64,000 nucleotides of DNA from assembly GCA_034401795.1 (NCBI GenBank), contig CM067367.1:53340269-53404268 (forward strand), read 5' to 3'. This document shows, piece after piece, positions 57,501-58,800 of the stretch; position 1 is the stretch's first letter; each line of letters starts with the position of its first letter. Under the pieces are notes generated by a model. The model ran no database searches. It saw only the letters and a program-made list of their open reading frames with translations, and had not been told where the DNA came from. A program made the translations under genes and the position numbers. This DNA is from Chaetoderma sp. LZ-2023a. Lineage: Eukaryota; Mollusca; Caudofoveata; Chaetodermatida; Chaetodermatidae.

Positions 57501-58800
57501 CAGGGATAATGTGGGCTAAAAAATAAAAAATTGCCAGTACAGCGAATTATTTTGATCTTGGGTCAAACTGAGGGTGGGGTGTCTGGGTCAAAAGTGGGCA
57601 CCAATCGATTGTAATGCTCCTAGACCATTTCACATAGAAACTTGAAACTTTCGCTATGATTACACATATTTGAAATTTTGTTATAACCCCCCCCCCCCCC
57701 CCCTCTAGGGGGTTGGGACTGGGGGTAAAAAATTAAATTTATCTAAAGGTGGTCATGTTGCATATCATTCTCAAGCCAATGATGAGTAGACTACAGTACA
57801 AGGAATTATTTTGATCGTGGGTCAAACTGAAGGTAGGGGGCCGGGTCAAAAGTGGGCACCAATCGAGTGTAATGCAACTCCTCGACCATTTCACATAGAA
57901 ACTTGAAACTTTCGGTATGATTACACATATTGCCAGGGATGTGCATGACACATTGGAATTTTTATATCACCCCCAGGGGCAGGGATAGGGAAATGGTGGG
58001 CAGAAAATAAATTTGATCAAATATGGTCATGTCACATATTATTTTGAAGCTTGTAGTTAGTAGACTACAGTACAACAAATTATTTTGTTCTTGAGTCAAT
58101 CTGAGGGCAGTGGCCAGGGGTCAAATGGGCAATCTAATTCTATATATGTAAATGGCTTGGACATTATTTTTTCGCAGAATATTTAGTCCTGGGCAGACCG
58201 GGTTCTGTACTATTTTTTTCGGAGTTTTGGACTTTGAACTTTTTTCATGTTATTTTCTGGATAGTTTTTTATGGACCACTGAGTTATATACTATGCAGGG
58301 GTACTATCTGCATCATTACTAGTTTCAAGATCAGACTATCAACAGTGGTAAAATTGTCCATGTTTGATTCGTTATACTGGTTTGTTGGTGCCTTACTGAA
58401 TATGTGTATTATGAACCAATCCAAGTTTGCTTTGGCAATCCACACTATCCATGCCTTTACAGGCGAGACATTGTATGCTTCAGCGTTCATGTTTAGTGAT
58501 GTCTGCCATGAATTCCAAATGTGGACCTAATAGAAGTCCCCCCCCCCCCTCCCCCCTTTCTCAGAAAATTATCAAAGACAAACTTTTCACATTTAGCATT
58601 CCTCAAACAAGTATGCATGCGGGTGTATGTTGAGTTTCACTAAAACTCTTGTTGTCTTTCAGTTTGGCATGAATTTGCTTGCTGCCAATTCACCTCGCTC
58701 TCCACAAGTGTACAACCGTGGAACTACCCCGAGCAACTTGGTGACAGCTAAGAGCATGCTGTCACCGGCAAACACCAAACGTACTCCTAAGCGCAAGTAA
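6479..58800 (+). CDS. KIFC3: KIFC3-like kinesin-14 (C-terminal motor), 16 exons, 5' end missing
   Basis: Join: 6479-6582, 10384-10558, 25485-25705, 26794-26940, 28303-28509, 30113-30271, 39118-39384, 40422-40533, 41707-41882, 42808-42912, 43692-43822, 44590-44704, 52744-52873, 54565-54762, 55320-55465, 58663-58800. All junctions are GT-AG and phases join without a break, giving about 843 codons. Visible residues 1-430 are coiled-coil stalk. Residues about 440-465 are the kinesin-14 neck, leading into [11 protein letters not shown]. The motor spans about 465-785, with P-loop GQTGSGKT, switch I NEHSSRSH and switch [11 protein letters not shown] basic tail of about 50 residues ends KRTPKRK. The neck before the motor marks a minus-end-directed kinesin-14; the stalk and motor most resemble KIFC3, which acts at epithelial junctions, apical transport and the Golgi. 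Further in-phase exons, KIFC2-like assignment and the true start are unresolved. The gene looks intact despite large transposon-filled introns. Confidence 0.9.
6583..7414. repeat. Intron start with diverged repeats, GT microsatellite and G-run
   Basis: Two or three diverged units share CATTCAATAACATAACTTAG, CTTCATGA.TA.GTTG and TTTTGGGTCAGTCCG (about 6670, 6890 and 7010). A GT/GC microsatellite is at 6831-6885 and a run of 16 G at 7158-7173. No exon was found. Confidence 0.6.
7415..7643. mobile_element. Palindromic TTAA-type MITE (family P), copy 2
   Basis: The arms CCACTGGAATGATTGGCT and AGCCAATCATTCCAGTGG sit at the centre, flanked by TGTCCATTTACAGGTCAAGAG and its partner. It ends ATTAAAGGGTTAA at 7631-7643, the family's terminal motif. 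Confidence 0.8.
7876..9494. mobile_element. Non-autonomous hAT-like transposon, 1.6 kb
   Basis: The ends are GAGGGTTGG (left) and CCAACCCTG (right), inverted repeats close to the CAGGGTTGG ends typical of many hAT elements. Flanking 8-bp duplications are CCAAACTT (7868-7875) and CCAAACCT (9495-9502), 7 of 8 matching. Subterminal regions carry clustered GGGAAATACC boxes on the left and GTATTTCCCG boxes on the right, as expected for transposase binding sites. The interior has no transposase frame, is AT-rich, and contains a palindromic MITE at 8311-8526. Confidence 0.7.
8311..8526. mobile_element. Palindromic TTAA-type MITE (family P), copy 3, nested in hAT-like element
   Basis: It starts TTAACCCTTTAGCACTCAAG and ends ATGTTAAACGGTTAA. 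The left arm (GTCCATTTGCAGCCCAAGAG, CCACTGGAATGACTGGCTT) is well kept and the right arm is largely eroded. Confidence 0.7.
9745..10225. mobile_element. Hairpin MITE (family Q), full-length copy with internal duplication
   Basis: The family signature is CATATGACATCATAATCAAC, TTTAATAAACATGCTGTTG, AATATTTTGAAACTAATTTG, a GCTGTTGCTGC / GCAGCAACAGC hairpin, ATTCAACAGC, GATCAATCGATCCCAACATG and GTGGGTGGAGCTTAGCTAG. About 75 bp around TGTATGTCTGCTATTTAATA is duplicated at 9893 and 9988, so the hairpin is doubled. Confidence 0.75.
10384..10558 (+). CDS. KIFC3: Kinesin exon 2: coiled-coil stalk
   Basis: The acceptor is CTCATGTAAG and the donor GACAG|GTAACA. It enters in phase 0 and leaves in phase 1. 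It encodes a strongly heptad-like segment ([19 protein letters not shown]). A DIRS element begins only 26 bp past the donor. Confidence 0.9.
10585..10859. repeat. DIRS-B left inverted terminal repeat
   Basis: It is complementary to 16317-16564. It starts ACTTACCTCCTTGCATTACT and is slightly longer than the right copy because of an insertion near 10730-10780. Confidence 0.8.
11233..14121 (+). pseudogene. DIRS-B Gag-like region, several frameshifts
   Basis: The coding signal moves through frames at 11233-11814, 11800-13024, 12939-13385 and 13177-14121. The first part has a Cys/His-containing segment ([19 protein letters not shown]), likely zinc-binding. The middle is a Pro/Gly-rich segment including about four 27-bp repeats at 12070-12190 (GPGFFLAL units) and a long Ser-rich stretch. 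The last part is helical and matches in position the Gag C-terminal region of the DIRS-A copies. The breaks sit at short A, T or G runs. Gag of DIRS elements binds element RNA and forms particles. Confidence 0.6.
14137..15600 (+). pseudogene. DIRS-B reverse transcriptase / RNase H, broken
   Basis: Pieces lie at 14137-14598, 14315-14560 and 14625-15551. The clearest RT frame (14625-15551) has [17 protein letters not shown], the active site YIDDW at 14895-14909, and then RNase H with the IRSDN motif near 15465. Runs of 25 G (14546-14570) and 31 G (15505-15535) interrupt it. The second replaces about 100 bp that encode the end of RNase H in the DIRS-A copies. The function would be reverse transcription of the element RNA, but this copy cannot do it. 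Confidence 0.75.
15600..16180 (+). pseudogene. DIRS-B post-RNase H and N-terminal recombinase remnant
   Basis: Mixed frames show the block [10 protein letters not shown] then [18 protein letters not shown], equivalent to the FAT...WPSRSWY block of DIRS-A, followed by a short decayed stretch. The catalytic part of the tyrosine recombinase was not found before the right inverted repeat. Confidence 0.55.
16317..16564. repeat. DIRS-B right inverted terminal repeat
   Basis: It is the reverse complement of 10585-10859 and ends GTAATGCAAGGAGGTATGT. An internal complementary region of the DIRS type was not recognised in this copy. Confidence 0.8.
16565..16991. repeat. Inter-element spacer with MITE fragment and 71-bp direct duplication
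   Basis: A family-Q fragment (GATTCCAACATG, GTGGGTGGAGCTTAGCTAG) is at 16722-16768. A 71-bp unit starting AGCTTGGCAATGCTTG occurs at 16815-16885 and again from 16886 to about 16953. Confidence 0.7.
17000..17185. repeat. DIRS-A1 left inverted terminal repeat
   Basis: It runs from CTATACTTACCTCCCTAATA to CTAATTTATTGGCA and is complementary to 22507-22690. It contains the palindrome GCGCATGCGC. Confidence 0.85.
17286..17336 (+). CDS. DIRS-A1 putative gag exon 1
   Basis: ATG at 17286 opens 17 codons ([17 protein letters not shown]) ending exactly at a CAG|GTGATT donor. The same exon is kept in A3 (45853-45903). The next acceptor (CCTGTTTCAG, 18082-18091) joins the Gag frame in phase 0. In A1 the first codon after it is TGA instead of AGA, so this copy would stop there. 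Confidence 0.45.
18095..21436 (+). pseudogene. DIRS-A1 Gag-RT-partial RNase H polyprotein
   Basis: A long open frame of about 1,110 codons. The N-terminus has Cys pairs (CPSC, CFGCSPC, CEGC) that could bind zinc, then a Gly run encoded by 16 G (18204-18219), a Lys-rich helix, a long Gag region, and RT with [12 protein letters not shown] and YIDDW (20801-20815). RNase H starts with TDASMEGWG near 21300 but ends at TAG 21434-21436, created by the internal deletion, so the RSDN part is missing. A single frame spanning Gag and RT is seen in A3 too. The copy is likely dead because of the RNase H and recombinase losses and the upstream TGA. Confidence 0.8.
21437..22426 (+). pseudogene. DIRS-A1 post-RNase H domain and truncated tyrosine recombinase
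   Basis: The post-RNase H block ([31 protein letters not shown]) is readable at about 21460-21790 but contains a 9-G run at 21637-21645 where A2 and A3 read GGGCGGG or GGGAGGG. The recombinase begins at about 21884 and includes the first catalytic Arg region ([10 protein letters not shown]), then stops at 22424-22426. The His-x-x-Arg and Tyr part is deleted. Confidence 0.75.
22427..22735. repeat. DIRS-A1 residual internal complementary region and right inverted repeat
   Basis: Only the half complementary to the right end (CACGAGAGTGTTGATACTTA) is left of the internal complementary region at about 22408-22446. The right inverted repeat follows from about 22507 and the element ends at 22735. 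Confidence 0.75.
22736..23144. other. Intron sequence, nothing recognised
   Basis: AT-rich intron with no exon, RNA gene or clear repeat. Confidence 0.4.
23145..23550. mobile_element. Hairpin MITE (family Q)
   Basis: It carries the family order ACATCATATGATGTCATAAT, TTTAATAAACATGCTATTTA, ACTGGATGCTATTGCTGCGA hairpin, AATATTCAATAGC, GATCGATCCCAACGCGAGC and GTGGGTGGAGCTTAGCTAG. Confidence 0.75.
23650..23887. mobile_element. Palindromic TTAA-type MITE (family P), copy 4
   Basis: The arms GTCCATTTGCAGGCCAAGAG (from about 23703) and CTTCTCTTGGCTTGCAAATG pair across GAATGACTGGCTCGGTTATT. The right end is ACCATTAAAGGGCTAA. Confidence 0.8.
23926..25388 (+). pseudogene. LINE reverse transcriptase with one frameshift
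   Basis: A first frame to 24129 carries [18 protein letters not shown]. After a 1-base frame change near 24125 the second frame (to 25388) carries [25 protein letters not shown], the catalytic YADDTQLY, and the C-terminal block typical of CR1/L2 ([48 protein letters not shown]). No endonuclease is present because of the 5' truncation. Confidence 0.85.
23926..25460 (+). mobile_element. CR1/L2-like non-LTR retrotransposon (LINE), 5' truncated
   Basis: The 5' end is truncated inside the region before RT. The 3' end is a short ACATAC repeat (25443-25458), not poly-A, as in CR1/L2 elements. It is inserted in the large second visible kinesin intron, sense to the gene, 24 bp before exon 3. Confidence 0.8.
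25485..25705 (+). CDS. KIFC3: Kinesin exon 3: coiled-coil stalk
   Basis: The acceptor is TTGTTTTGCAG and the donor CCAG|GTGTGA. It enters in phase 1 and leaves in phase 0. The heptad-rich helix includes [19 protein letters not shown]. Confidence 0.92.
25706..26154. other. Intron sequence, nothing recognised
   Basis: Intron start, AT-rich, with no repeat I can name. The final 8 bp are the hAT-like target duplication. Confidence 0.4.
26155..26711. mobile_element. Non-autonomous hAT-like element with perfect 8-bp target duplication
   Basis: The ends TAGCGTTGTTCCGATTAATC and AATTCCCAACACTA are inverted repeats of the TAGTGTTGGGAATTG type. GAGGTAAT flanks both sides exactly (26147-26154 and 26712-26719). 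Subterminal GATCGATG...TTGGTT is also inverted. It has no coding frame and carries a family-Q hairpin fragment at 26415-26520. Confidence 0.8.
26415..26520. mobile_element. Hairpin MITE (family Q) fragment nested in hAT-like element
   Basis: GTTGAATATTTTGAAACTTT, GCTGTTGCTGCC / GGCAGCAACAG, AAATTAGTTTCAAAATATTC: only the hairpin core remains. Confidence 0.75.
26794..26940 (+). CDS. KIFC3: Kinesin exon 4: coiled-coil stalk
   Basis: The acceptor is TTTATGTTCAG and the donor AGAA|GTAAGA. It is in phase 0 on both sides. It includes [18 protein letters not shown]. Confidence 0.9.
26985..27240. repeat. Diverged direct repeat, two ~130-bp units
   Basis: Each unit has AAATCTTGT, GCAACTCCTACAGTTTGAG, TTGTTTGAAAC and TGACAGGATGA.TGTACACCA. 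Units start near 27030 and 27165. Confidence 0.7.
27241..27397. mobile_element. Palindromic MITE, variant of family P
   Basis: The arms ATGTCGATCTGGCAGTCTGG and its partner GGCTGGCAGATCGACATTTC form the stem. The right side reads CTCAAGACCACTCC to ATTAAAGGGTTAA, as in family P, so stems differ between subfamilies while ends are kept. Confidence 0.7.
27535..27749. mobile_element. Palindromic TTAA-type MITE (family P), copy 5
   Basis: It begins TTAACCCTTTCATGCC, ends ATTAATGGGTTAA, with arms around GCCAGTCATTCCAGT. The right arm has lost part of the GTCCATTTGC segment. Confidence 0.75.
27750..28302. other. Intron sequence without named repeat
   Basis: It contains a stretch (27850-28110) worded like the diverged mollusc-style repeats (ACTACTGATCCGATTTTGC, ACTACTGGTCTGAT), but no second unit close by is clear enough to define it. 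Confidence 0.35.
28303..28509 (+). CDS. KIFC3: Kinesin exon 5: coiled-coil stalk
   Basis: The acceptor is CAAACCTCTAG and the donor TGAG|GTATGT. It is in phase 0 on both sides. It includes [20 protein letters not shown], similar to the KIFC3 stalk. Confidence 0.92.
28767..29014. mobile_element. Palindromic TTAA-type MITE (family P), copy 6
   Basis: It begins TTAACCATTTAACACTTATA, ends TCTTAAAGGGTTAA, with long arms meeting at CTGGCTCAGTAACCGAGCCAG. Confidence 0.85.
29080..29335. mobile_element. Hairpin MITE (family Q), partial
   Basis: TTTAATAACGCTTCTGTTG, ATTTTGAAACTAGTTTGACT, AGTCAAATTAGTTTCAAAAG and the 3' region AAGTGGGCTTTGCTAAACTA are readable. Confidence 0.65.
29695..29917. mobile_element. 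Palindromic TTAA-type MITE (family P), copy 7
   Basis: CCATTTGCAGACCAACAGAA pairs with the partner near 29850. It ends GAGGTAAATGGTTAA. The left end is decayed. Confidence 0.7.
30113..30271 (+). CDS. KIFC3: Kinesin exon 6: coiled-coil stalk
   Basis: The acceptor is TTTTGTCTCAG and the donor CCAG|GTAGTT. It is in phase 0 on both sides. Gln-rich heptads include [14 protein letters not shown]. Confidence 0.9.
30404..30742. mobile_element. Hairpin MITE (family Q), one hairpin arm deleted
   Basis: ATCATATGACATCATAATCA, TACTATGTAATAAACATTCA, AGTCAAATTAGTTTC, ATTCAACAGC and GTGGGTGGAGTTTAGCTAG are in order, but the left hairpin arm is missing. It ends 25 bp before DIRS-A2. Confidence 0.75.
30780..30961. 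repeat. DIRS-A2 left inverted terminal repeat
   Basis: It is complementary to 37362-37540. It contains GCGCATGCGC near 30917 and ends CTAATTTATTGGCA. Confidence 0.88.
30962..31779 (+). other. DIRS-A2 pre-gag intron-like region, exon 1 partly deleted
   Basis: The donor TTATCAG|GTGATT (31012) and acceptor CCTGTTTCAG (31770-31779) match A1 and A3, but most of the exon-1 codons, including the ATG, are lost between 30985 and 31003. The inner conserved block (GTTCCATTTCCTACTAATAC, GTTAGGTTATCTAACCAA) is kept. Confidence 0.5.
31780..34256 (+). pseudogene. DIRS-A2 Gag to early RT, frameshifted
   Basis: From the acceptor the frame encodes the Cys-pair region (CPSC, CFSCSPC, CDVC), then shifts at a 6-G run (31892-31897) compared with A1 and A3. 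The main Gag frame runs 31890-33683 and breaks again near 33615, where about 15 codons differ. The next part (33753-34256) covers the Gag/RT linker and RT start ([15 protein letters not shown]) and shifts again near 34240, with about 20 bp missing. Confidence 0.8.
34240..35911 (+). pseudogene. DIRS-A2 reverse transcriptase, RNase H and post-RNase H domain
   Basis: One frame gives the RT palm with [12 protein letters not shown] and YIDDW at 34475-34489, then a TAG at 34784. RNase H ([18 protein letters not shown]) and the [10 protein letters not shown]...WPSRSWY block continue in a shifted frame from 34793 to 35911, reached through a 2-bp insertion near 34820. Confidence 0.8.
35755..36660 (+). 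pseudogene. DIRS-A2 tyrosine recombinase, deletion and frameshift
   Basis: The N-terminal and first catalytic Arg regions are intact. About 82 bp are missing at 36387 relative to A3 (51296-51377), which shifts the frame. The later part (36390-36659) has AHSVRGV and AQWHCES, but a 1-bp loss at 36602 removes the Tyr frame. Confidence 0.8.
36661..37195. other. DIRS-A2 3' untranslated part
   Basis: Non-coding sequence shared with A3 (51659-52185), including TTCATGTGTTGTTCATTGTT and GAGCGCATATGACA. No gene was seen. Confidence 0.6.
37196..37290. repeat. DIRS-A2 internal complementary region (circle junction)
   Basis: AGTATACTCTTGATGTGAAA is the complement of the left end and is followed at once by TAAACGAAATCTAGGATTTC, the complement of the right end. 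This head-to-tail fusion is the hallmark of DIRS elements, used as a template to complete circular cDNA. Confidence 0.9.
37362..37580. repeat. DIRS-A2 right inverted terminal repeat
   Basis: It is complementary to 30780-30961 and has a unique outer 40 bp ending AAATCCTAGATTTCGTTTA. Confidence 0.88.
37581..37829. other. Intron sequence, nothing recognised
   Basis: No exon or nameable repeat between DIRS-A2 and the following repeat array. Confidence 0.35.
37830..38800. repeat. Diverged tandem repeats with GCCATCTT...TTGGTCAATTT units
   Basis: About six units of 130-160 bp repeat the order CTACTCCTCATTAACCGCTTG, GGCAGATTTCAACC, TTGGCTGGAAGG, TAGGCTCCAGAAC, CAGAATTTTGATTGGTCAA. The same wording recurs at 40.6-41.1 kb (opposite strand) and 62.4-64.0 kb. 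Confidence 0.75.
39118..39384 (+). CDS. KIFC3: Kinesin exon 7: end of stalk
   Basis: The acceptor is TTGTCACAG and the donor ATCAG|GTAAAT. It is in phase 0 on both sides. It encodes 89 residues, first coiled coil ([15 protein letters not shown]), then a region with [20 protein letters not shown]. Confidence 0.93.
39455..39545. mobile_element. Hairpin MITE (family Q) core
   Basis: GTTGATATTTTGAAATTAAT pairs with ATTAATTTCAAAATATTCAAC across a short loop. Confidence 0.65.
39546..40421. other. Intron sequence, little recognisable
   Basis: A weak family-Q remnant is at about 40245-40300 (TTTGACTAGGACTTG, CAGTCAAACTAGTTTCA). Otherwise nothing was identified. Confidence 0.35.
40422..40533 (+). 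CDS. KIFC3: Kinesin exon 8: neck
   Basis: The acceptor is TTTACTCTAG and the donor CAGAG|GTGAGA. It enters in phase 0 and leaves in phase 1. It encodes the kinesin-14 neck helix ([20 protein letters not shown]), which sets minus-end directionality in the family. Confidence 0.95.
40600..41100 (-). repeat. Diverged tandem repeats, inverted relative to 37.8-kb array
   Basis: Three units carry AAGATGGCC.CC, ACCAATCAAAATTCT, TTCC..CCAA.TTTG.TTGAAATC and GAGGAGTAG, the reverse complement of the array at 37.8-38.8 kb. Confidence 0.7.
41707..41882 (+). CDS. KIFC3: Kinesin exon 9: motor domain start
   Basis: The acceptor is TTATATTAG and the donor AGAG|GTAAGA. It enters in phase 1 and leaves in phase 0. 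It encodes [18 protein letters not shown], the first strand of the motor with the nucleotide-contacting RVRP, to [15 protein letters not shown]. Confidence 0.96.
41990..42560. repeat. Diverged tandem repeat, ~150-bp unit
   Basis: Units share GAT.TT.GCCAAACTTGGGG, AT.GGAATAAGAACCCTATGG, GGTAA..CATT and GATGAT.ACTCAAGTT.TACTGAA. About three and a half units are visible. Confidence 0.65.
42808..42912 (+). CDS. KIFC3: Kinesin exon 10: P-loop
   Basis: The acceptor is CTTTGTACAG and the donor GGAG|GTAATA. It is in phase 0 on both sides. The Walker A motif GQTGSGKT lies at 42877-42900, followed by YTME. Confidence 0.97.
43001..43360 (-). mobile_element. Hairpin MITE (family Q), inverted full-length copy
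   Basis: It reads in reverse: GGAATCCAGTTTTAGC, GGGATCGATCCCTGAC, TATACAGGTAAGCTGTTGAA, the GCTGTTGCTACC / GGTAGCAACA hairpin, and TGTTTATTAAGTAG. Confidence 0.75.
43433..43545. mobile_element. Hairpin MITE (family Q) core
   Basis: GCTGTTGAATACTTTGAAAC and CAAATAAGTTTCAAAATATT flank a decayed TGCTGCC loop. Confidence 0.65.
43692..43822 (+). CDS. KIFC3: Kinesin exon 11: motor domain
   Basis: The acceptor is AATTTTCAG and the donor CTAAG|GTATGT. It enters in phase 0 and leaves in phase 2. It encodes [16 protein letters not shown] and [11 protein letters not shown], the kinesin strand-helix that carries the conserved E-I-Y-N-E. Confidence 0.96.
44590..44704 (+). CDS. KIFC3: Kinesin exon 12: motor domain
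   Basis: The acceptor is AATTTTAG and the donor TGAG|GTAGGA. It enters in phase 2 and leaves in phase 0. It encodes [20 protein letters not shown] and the VPGLTQ loop. Confidence 0.95.
44705..45473. other. Intron sequence, nothing recognised
   Basis: A diffuse inverted AAATTAAATTAAAAGATGAA-type stretch (44895-45010, GGTGTTCATTTTAAAA / TTTTAAAATGTGCACC) forms a hairpin. No exon was found. Confidence 0.4.
45582..45762. repeat. DIRS-A3 left inverted terminal repeat with NRF1-like palindrome
   Basis: It is complementary to 52353-52530. The palindrome GCGCATGCGC lies at 45719-45728. Such repeats carry the promoter in DIRS elements. Confidence 0.88.
45853..45903 (+). CDS. DIRS-A3 putative gag exon 1
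   Basis: ATG at 45853-45855 opens 17 codons ([17 protein letters not shown]) ending at CAG|GTGACT. The 766-nt intron ends at CCTGTTTCAG (46660-46669), and the codon frame then continues AGA CCT GGT (R-P-G-C-P-S-C) in phase 0. Conservation of ATG, length and donor with A1 supports a real exon. It is predicted from sequence only. Confidence 0.5.
45904..46669 (+). other. DIRS-A3 putative intron with conserved inner block
   Basis: A pyrimidine-rich tract precedes the acceptor. Inside, a second acceptor-like GTCCACAG (46048) is followed by a short frame from ATG 46068 to TGA 46208 (46 codons: [17 protein letters not shown]...). Its wording is kept in A1 and A2 apart from indels, so the intron holds either an alternative exon or a short coding frame. 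Confidence 0.4.
46670..47275 (+). pseudogene. DIRS-A3 Gag N-terminal part, cut by 2-bp deletion
   Basis: It carries the Cys-pair region (CPSC at ~46679, CFSCSPC, CDVC), a Lys-rich helix ([20 protein letters not shown]), and a predicted helix ([17 protein letters not shown]). The frame is lost near 47272, where A1 and A2 read CTCTTTGCTG and A3 reads CTCTGCTG. Apart from this, Gag continues in the next frame. Confidence 0.8.
47276..50819 (+). CDS. DIRS-A3 Gag C-terminus, reverse transcriptase, RNase H and post-RNase H domain
   Basis: An open frame of about 1,180 codons. Gag continues to about residue 430. RT begins at [15 protein letters not shown] (~49079), with [12 protein letters not shown] and YIDDW at 49386-49400, which holds the catalytic Asp pair. 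RNase H has TDASMEGWG (~49881), [14 protein letters not shown] and IRSDNSTVV (~50049). The following block [10 protein letters not shown]...WPSRSWY (50306-50535) is conserved in DIRS elements and sits where some carry a Dam-like methyltransferase. I see no clear methyltransferase motif. The frame runs into the recombinase frame, which overlaps it by about 150 bp. Confidence 0.9.
50663..51658 (+). CDS. DIRS-A3 tyrosine recombinase
   Basis: This frame is open from 48761, so its true start is uncertain; recombinase-like sequence begins near 50663, in a different frame from the polyprotein and overlapping its end. The N-terminal core-binding part ([18 protein letters not shown]) precedes the catalytic domain. 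Catalytic residues seen are Arg in [10 protein letters not shown] (51125-51150), His-x-x-Arg in AHSVRGV (His 51500-51502, Arg 51509-51511), QWHCES, and the Tyr nucleophile in FTDHYLRD (51608-51610). It would insert the circular cDNA. All core residues are present, so this copy could supply recombinase to the family. Confidence 0.92.
   Translation, partial: SRIKEGFSEQAAMFMAKARRGSTSRAYNYKINRFAEWCSKRCIDPMESSIQVVADFLCHLYDAYSLKPNSIAGYKSALMTVIPCLANRGSDEVSTLNVLIKGMGNLRPRNPPLIPSWSLSLVLQVLGDKPFEPLSSISMKMLTLKTVFLIAAASARRRSEIHALSAEVDRFVVTGEGLKLLPRINFLSKNQSLKYPGQPIFLPSLTRYDPNSKVWCPVRALLRYKQRTSEWRTDQSALWLSYIEPHGRASKDTISRWIVECIQFCHKSATGRQVDVAKAHSVRGVVTSTALFNGVPVDDIMSVAQWHCESSFTDHYLRDTSNPLALSILKQ
51659..52185. 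other. DIRS-A3 3' untranslated part
   Basis: Non-coding sequence shared with A2. An AATAAA-type signal is not clear. Confidence 0.6.
52186..52290. repeat. DIRS-A3 internal complementary region (circle junction)
   Basis: AGTATACTCTTGATGTGAAA (left-end complement) fused to TAAACGAAATCTAGGATTTC (right-end complement), followed by CACGAGAGAGTTGATACTTA. Confidence 0.92.
52353..52568. repeat. DIRS-A3 right inverted terminal repeat
   Basis: It is complementary to the left repeat and has a unique outer part CAACTCTCTCGTGAAAAAAG to CGTTTA. Confidence 0.88.
52744..52873 (+). CDS. KIFC3: Kinesin exon 13: switch I
   Basis: The acceptor is GTTGTACAG and the donor ATTG|GTAGGA. It enters in phase 0 and leaves in phase 1. 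Switch I NEHSSRSH is preceded by [10 protein letters not shown] and followed by [10 protein letters not shown]. Confidence 0.97.
52936..53144. mobile_element. Palindromic TTAA-type MITE (family P), best-preserved copy
   Basis: It starts TTAACCCTTTAAGCCTCGAA and ends GTGTTAAAGGGTTAA. The arms TGTCCATTTGCAGACCAAGA and TCTTGGTCTGCAAATGGACA are exact partners. The central GACTGGCTC loop is absent. Confidence 0.9.
53145..53609. other. Intron sequence with decayed family-Q remnants
   Basis: TTTTGAAAACAATTTGAG and CAAGACAATCATACAAGAAA (53300-53500) look like eroded family-Q parts. No exon was found. Confidence 0.35.
53610..54240. mobile_element. Unclassified element with a 65-bp inverted repeat
   Basis: 53622-53690 and 53692-53765 are complementary (TTTTCATATCACTATTATGG / TTCATAATAGTGATATGAAA), making a long hairpin. 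The far end (54200-54240) has TTTATATGATAAATATGA. A 170-codon minus frame (53692-54204) crosses it but resembles no protein I know and includes the hairpin arm, so I treat it as incidental. Confidence 0.5.
54274..54503. mobile_element. Palindromic TTAA-type MITE (family P), copy 10
   Basis: It starts TTAACCCTTTAATGCC. The arms meet at GACTGGCTCAGTTATCTAGTC. The right end GATCGTTAAAGGAG is mutated. Confidence 0.8.
54565..54762 (+). CDS. KIFC3: Kinesin exon 14: switch II and relay
   Basis: The acceptor is TTTTCCATAG and the donor CCTTG|GTGAGC. It is in phase 1 on both sides. It encodes [19 protein letters not shown] (switch II), [16 protein letters not shown] and [15 protein letters not shown]. 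Confidence 0.97.
54989..55205. mobile_element. Palindromic TTAA-type MITE (family P), decayed
   Basis: ACTTTAATGATCAGGTCAAC at the left, TGTTCATTTGCAGGGCAAGA in the arm and TTTTAATCATTACGGG at the right. The stem is weak. Confidence 0.6.
55320..55465 (+). CDS. KIFC3: Kinesin exon 15: end of motor domain
   Basis: The acceptor is CCTTCCTCAG and the donor TGAG|GTATCA. It enters in phase 1 and leaves in phase 0. It encodes [17 protein letters not shown] and [16 protein letters not shown], the last motor helix. Confidence 0.96.
55466..56069. other. Intron start with G-run, otherwise unremarkable
   Basis: A run of 13 G at 55571-55583 is followed by GTTGGTGGTGGTGG. A family-Q fragment is near 55615-55690. 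No exon was found. Confidence 0.4.
56070..56730. repeat. Tandem repeat, ~165-bp unit, four copies
   Basis: Each unit has ATCTCGAAGAGTTTTGAACC, TTTCAGCAGATGTGTTAGGG, CATGATTT.GTTTC.GCAAAA, CCCATATT and AGAGTTATCTCCCTTGAAAA. Units start near 56090, 56250, 56412 and 56575. Confidence 0.85.
56780..57140. repeat. Tandem repeat, two units of ~180 bp
   Basis: TTTTCATTGGCTTATATTTC, TGGCTCATCTAATTTC, GAATTGGTCTACACTATACA and ATCTC.ATGG.AACCA recur at 56863-56960 and 57038-57137. Confidence 0.8.
57200..58150. repeat. Tandem repeat, four diverged units of ~240 bp with G/C runs
   Basis: Units share GTAGACTACAGTACAAGGAA, TTTGAT.TTGGGTCAAACTGA, AAAGTGGGCACCAAT, AACTTGAAACTTT and ATTACACATAT. Homopolymers interrupt them at 57361-57372 (12 G) and 57687-57703 (17 C). 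Confidence 0.8.
58151..58662. other. Last intron, 3' part
   Basis: No repeat was recognised apart from a C-run at 58538-58549. Acceptor CTTTCAG at 58656-58662. Confidence 0.4.
58663..58800 (+). CDS. KIFC3: Kinesin last exon: basic tail and stop
   Basis: It enters in phase 0 after TTGTCTTTCAG and ends TAA at 58798-58800. It encodes 45 residues ([20 protein letters not shown] to KRTPKRK), with several S/T-P sites and a basic end typical of kinesin-14 tails. Confidence 0.93.
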   Translation, partial: FGMNLLAANSPRSPQVYNRGTTPSNLVTAKSMLSPANTKRTPKRK

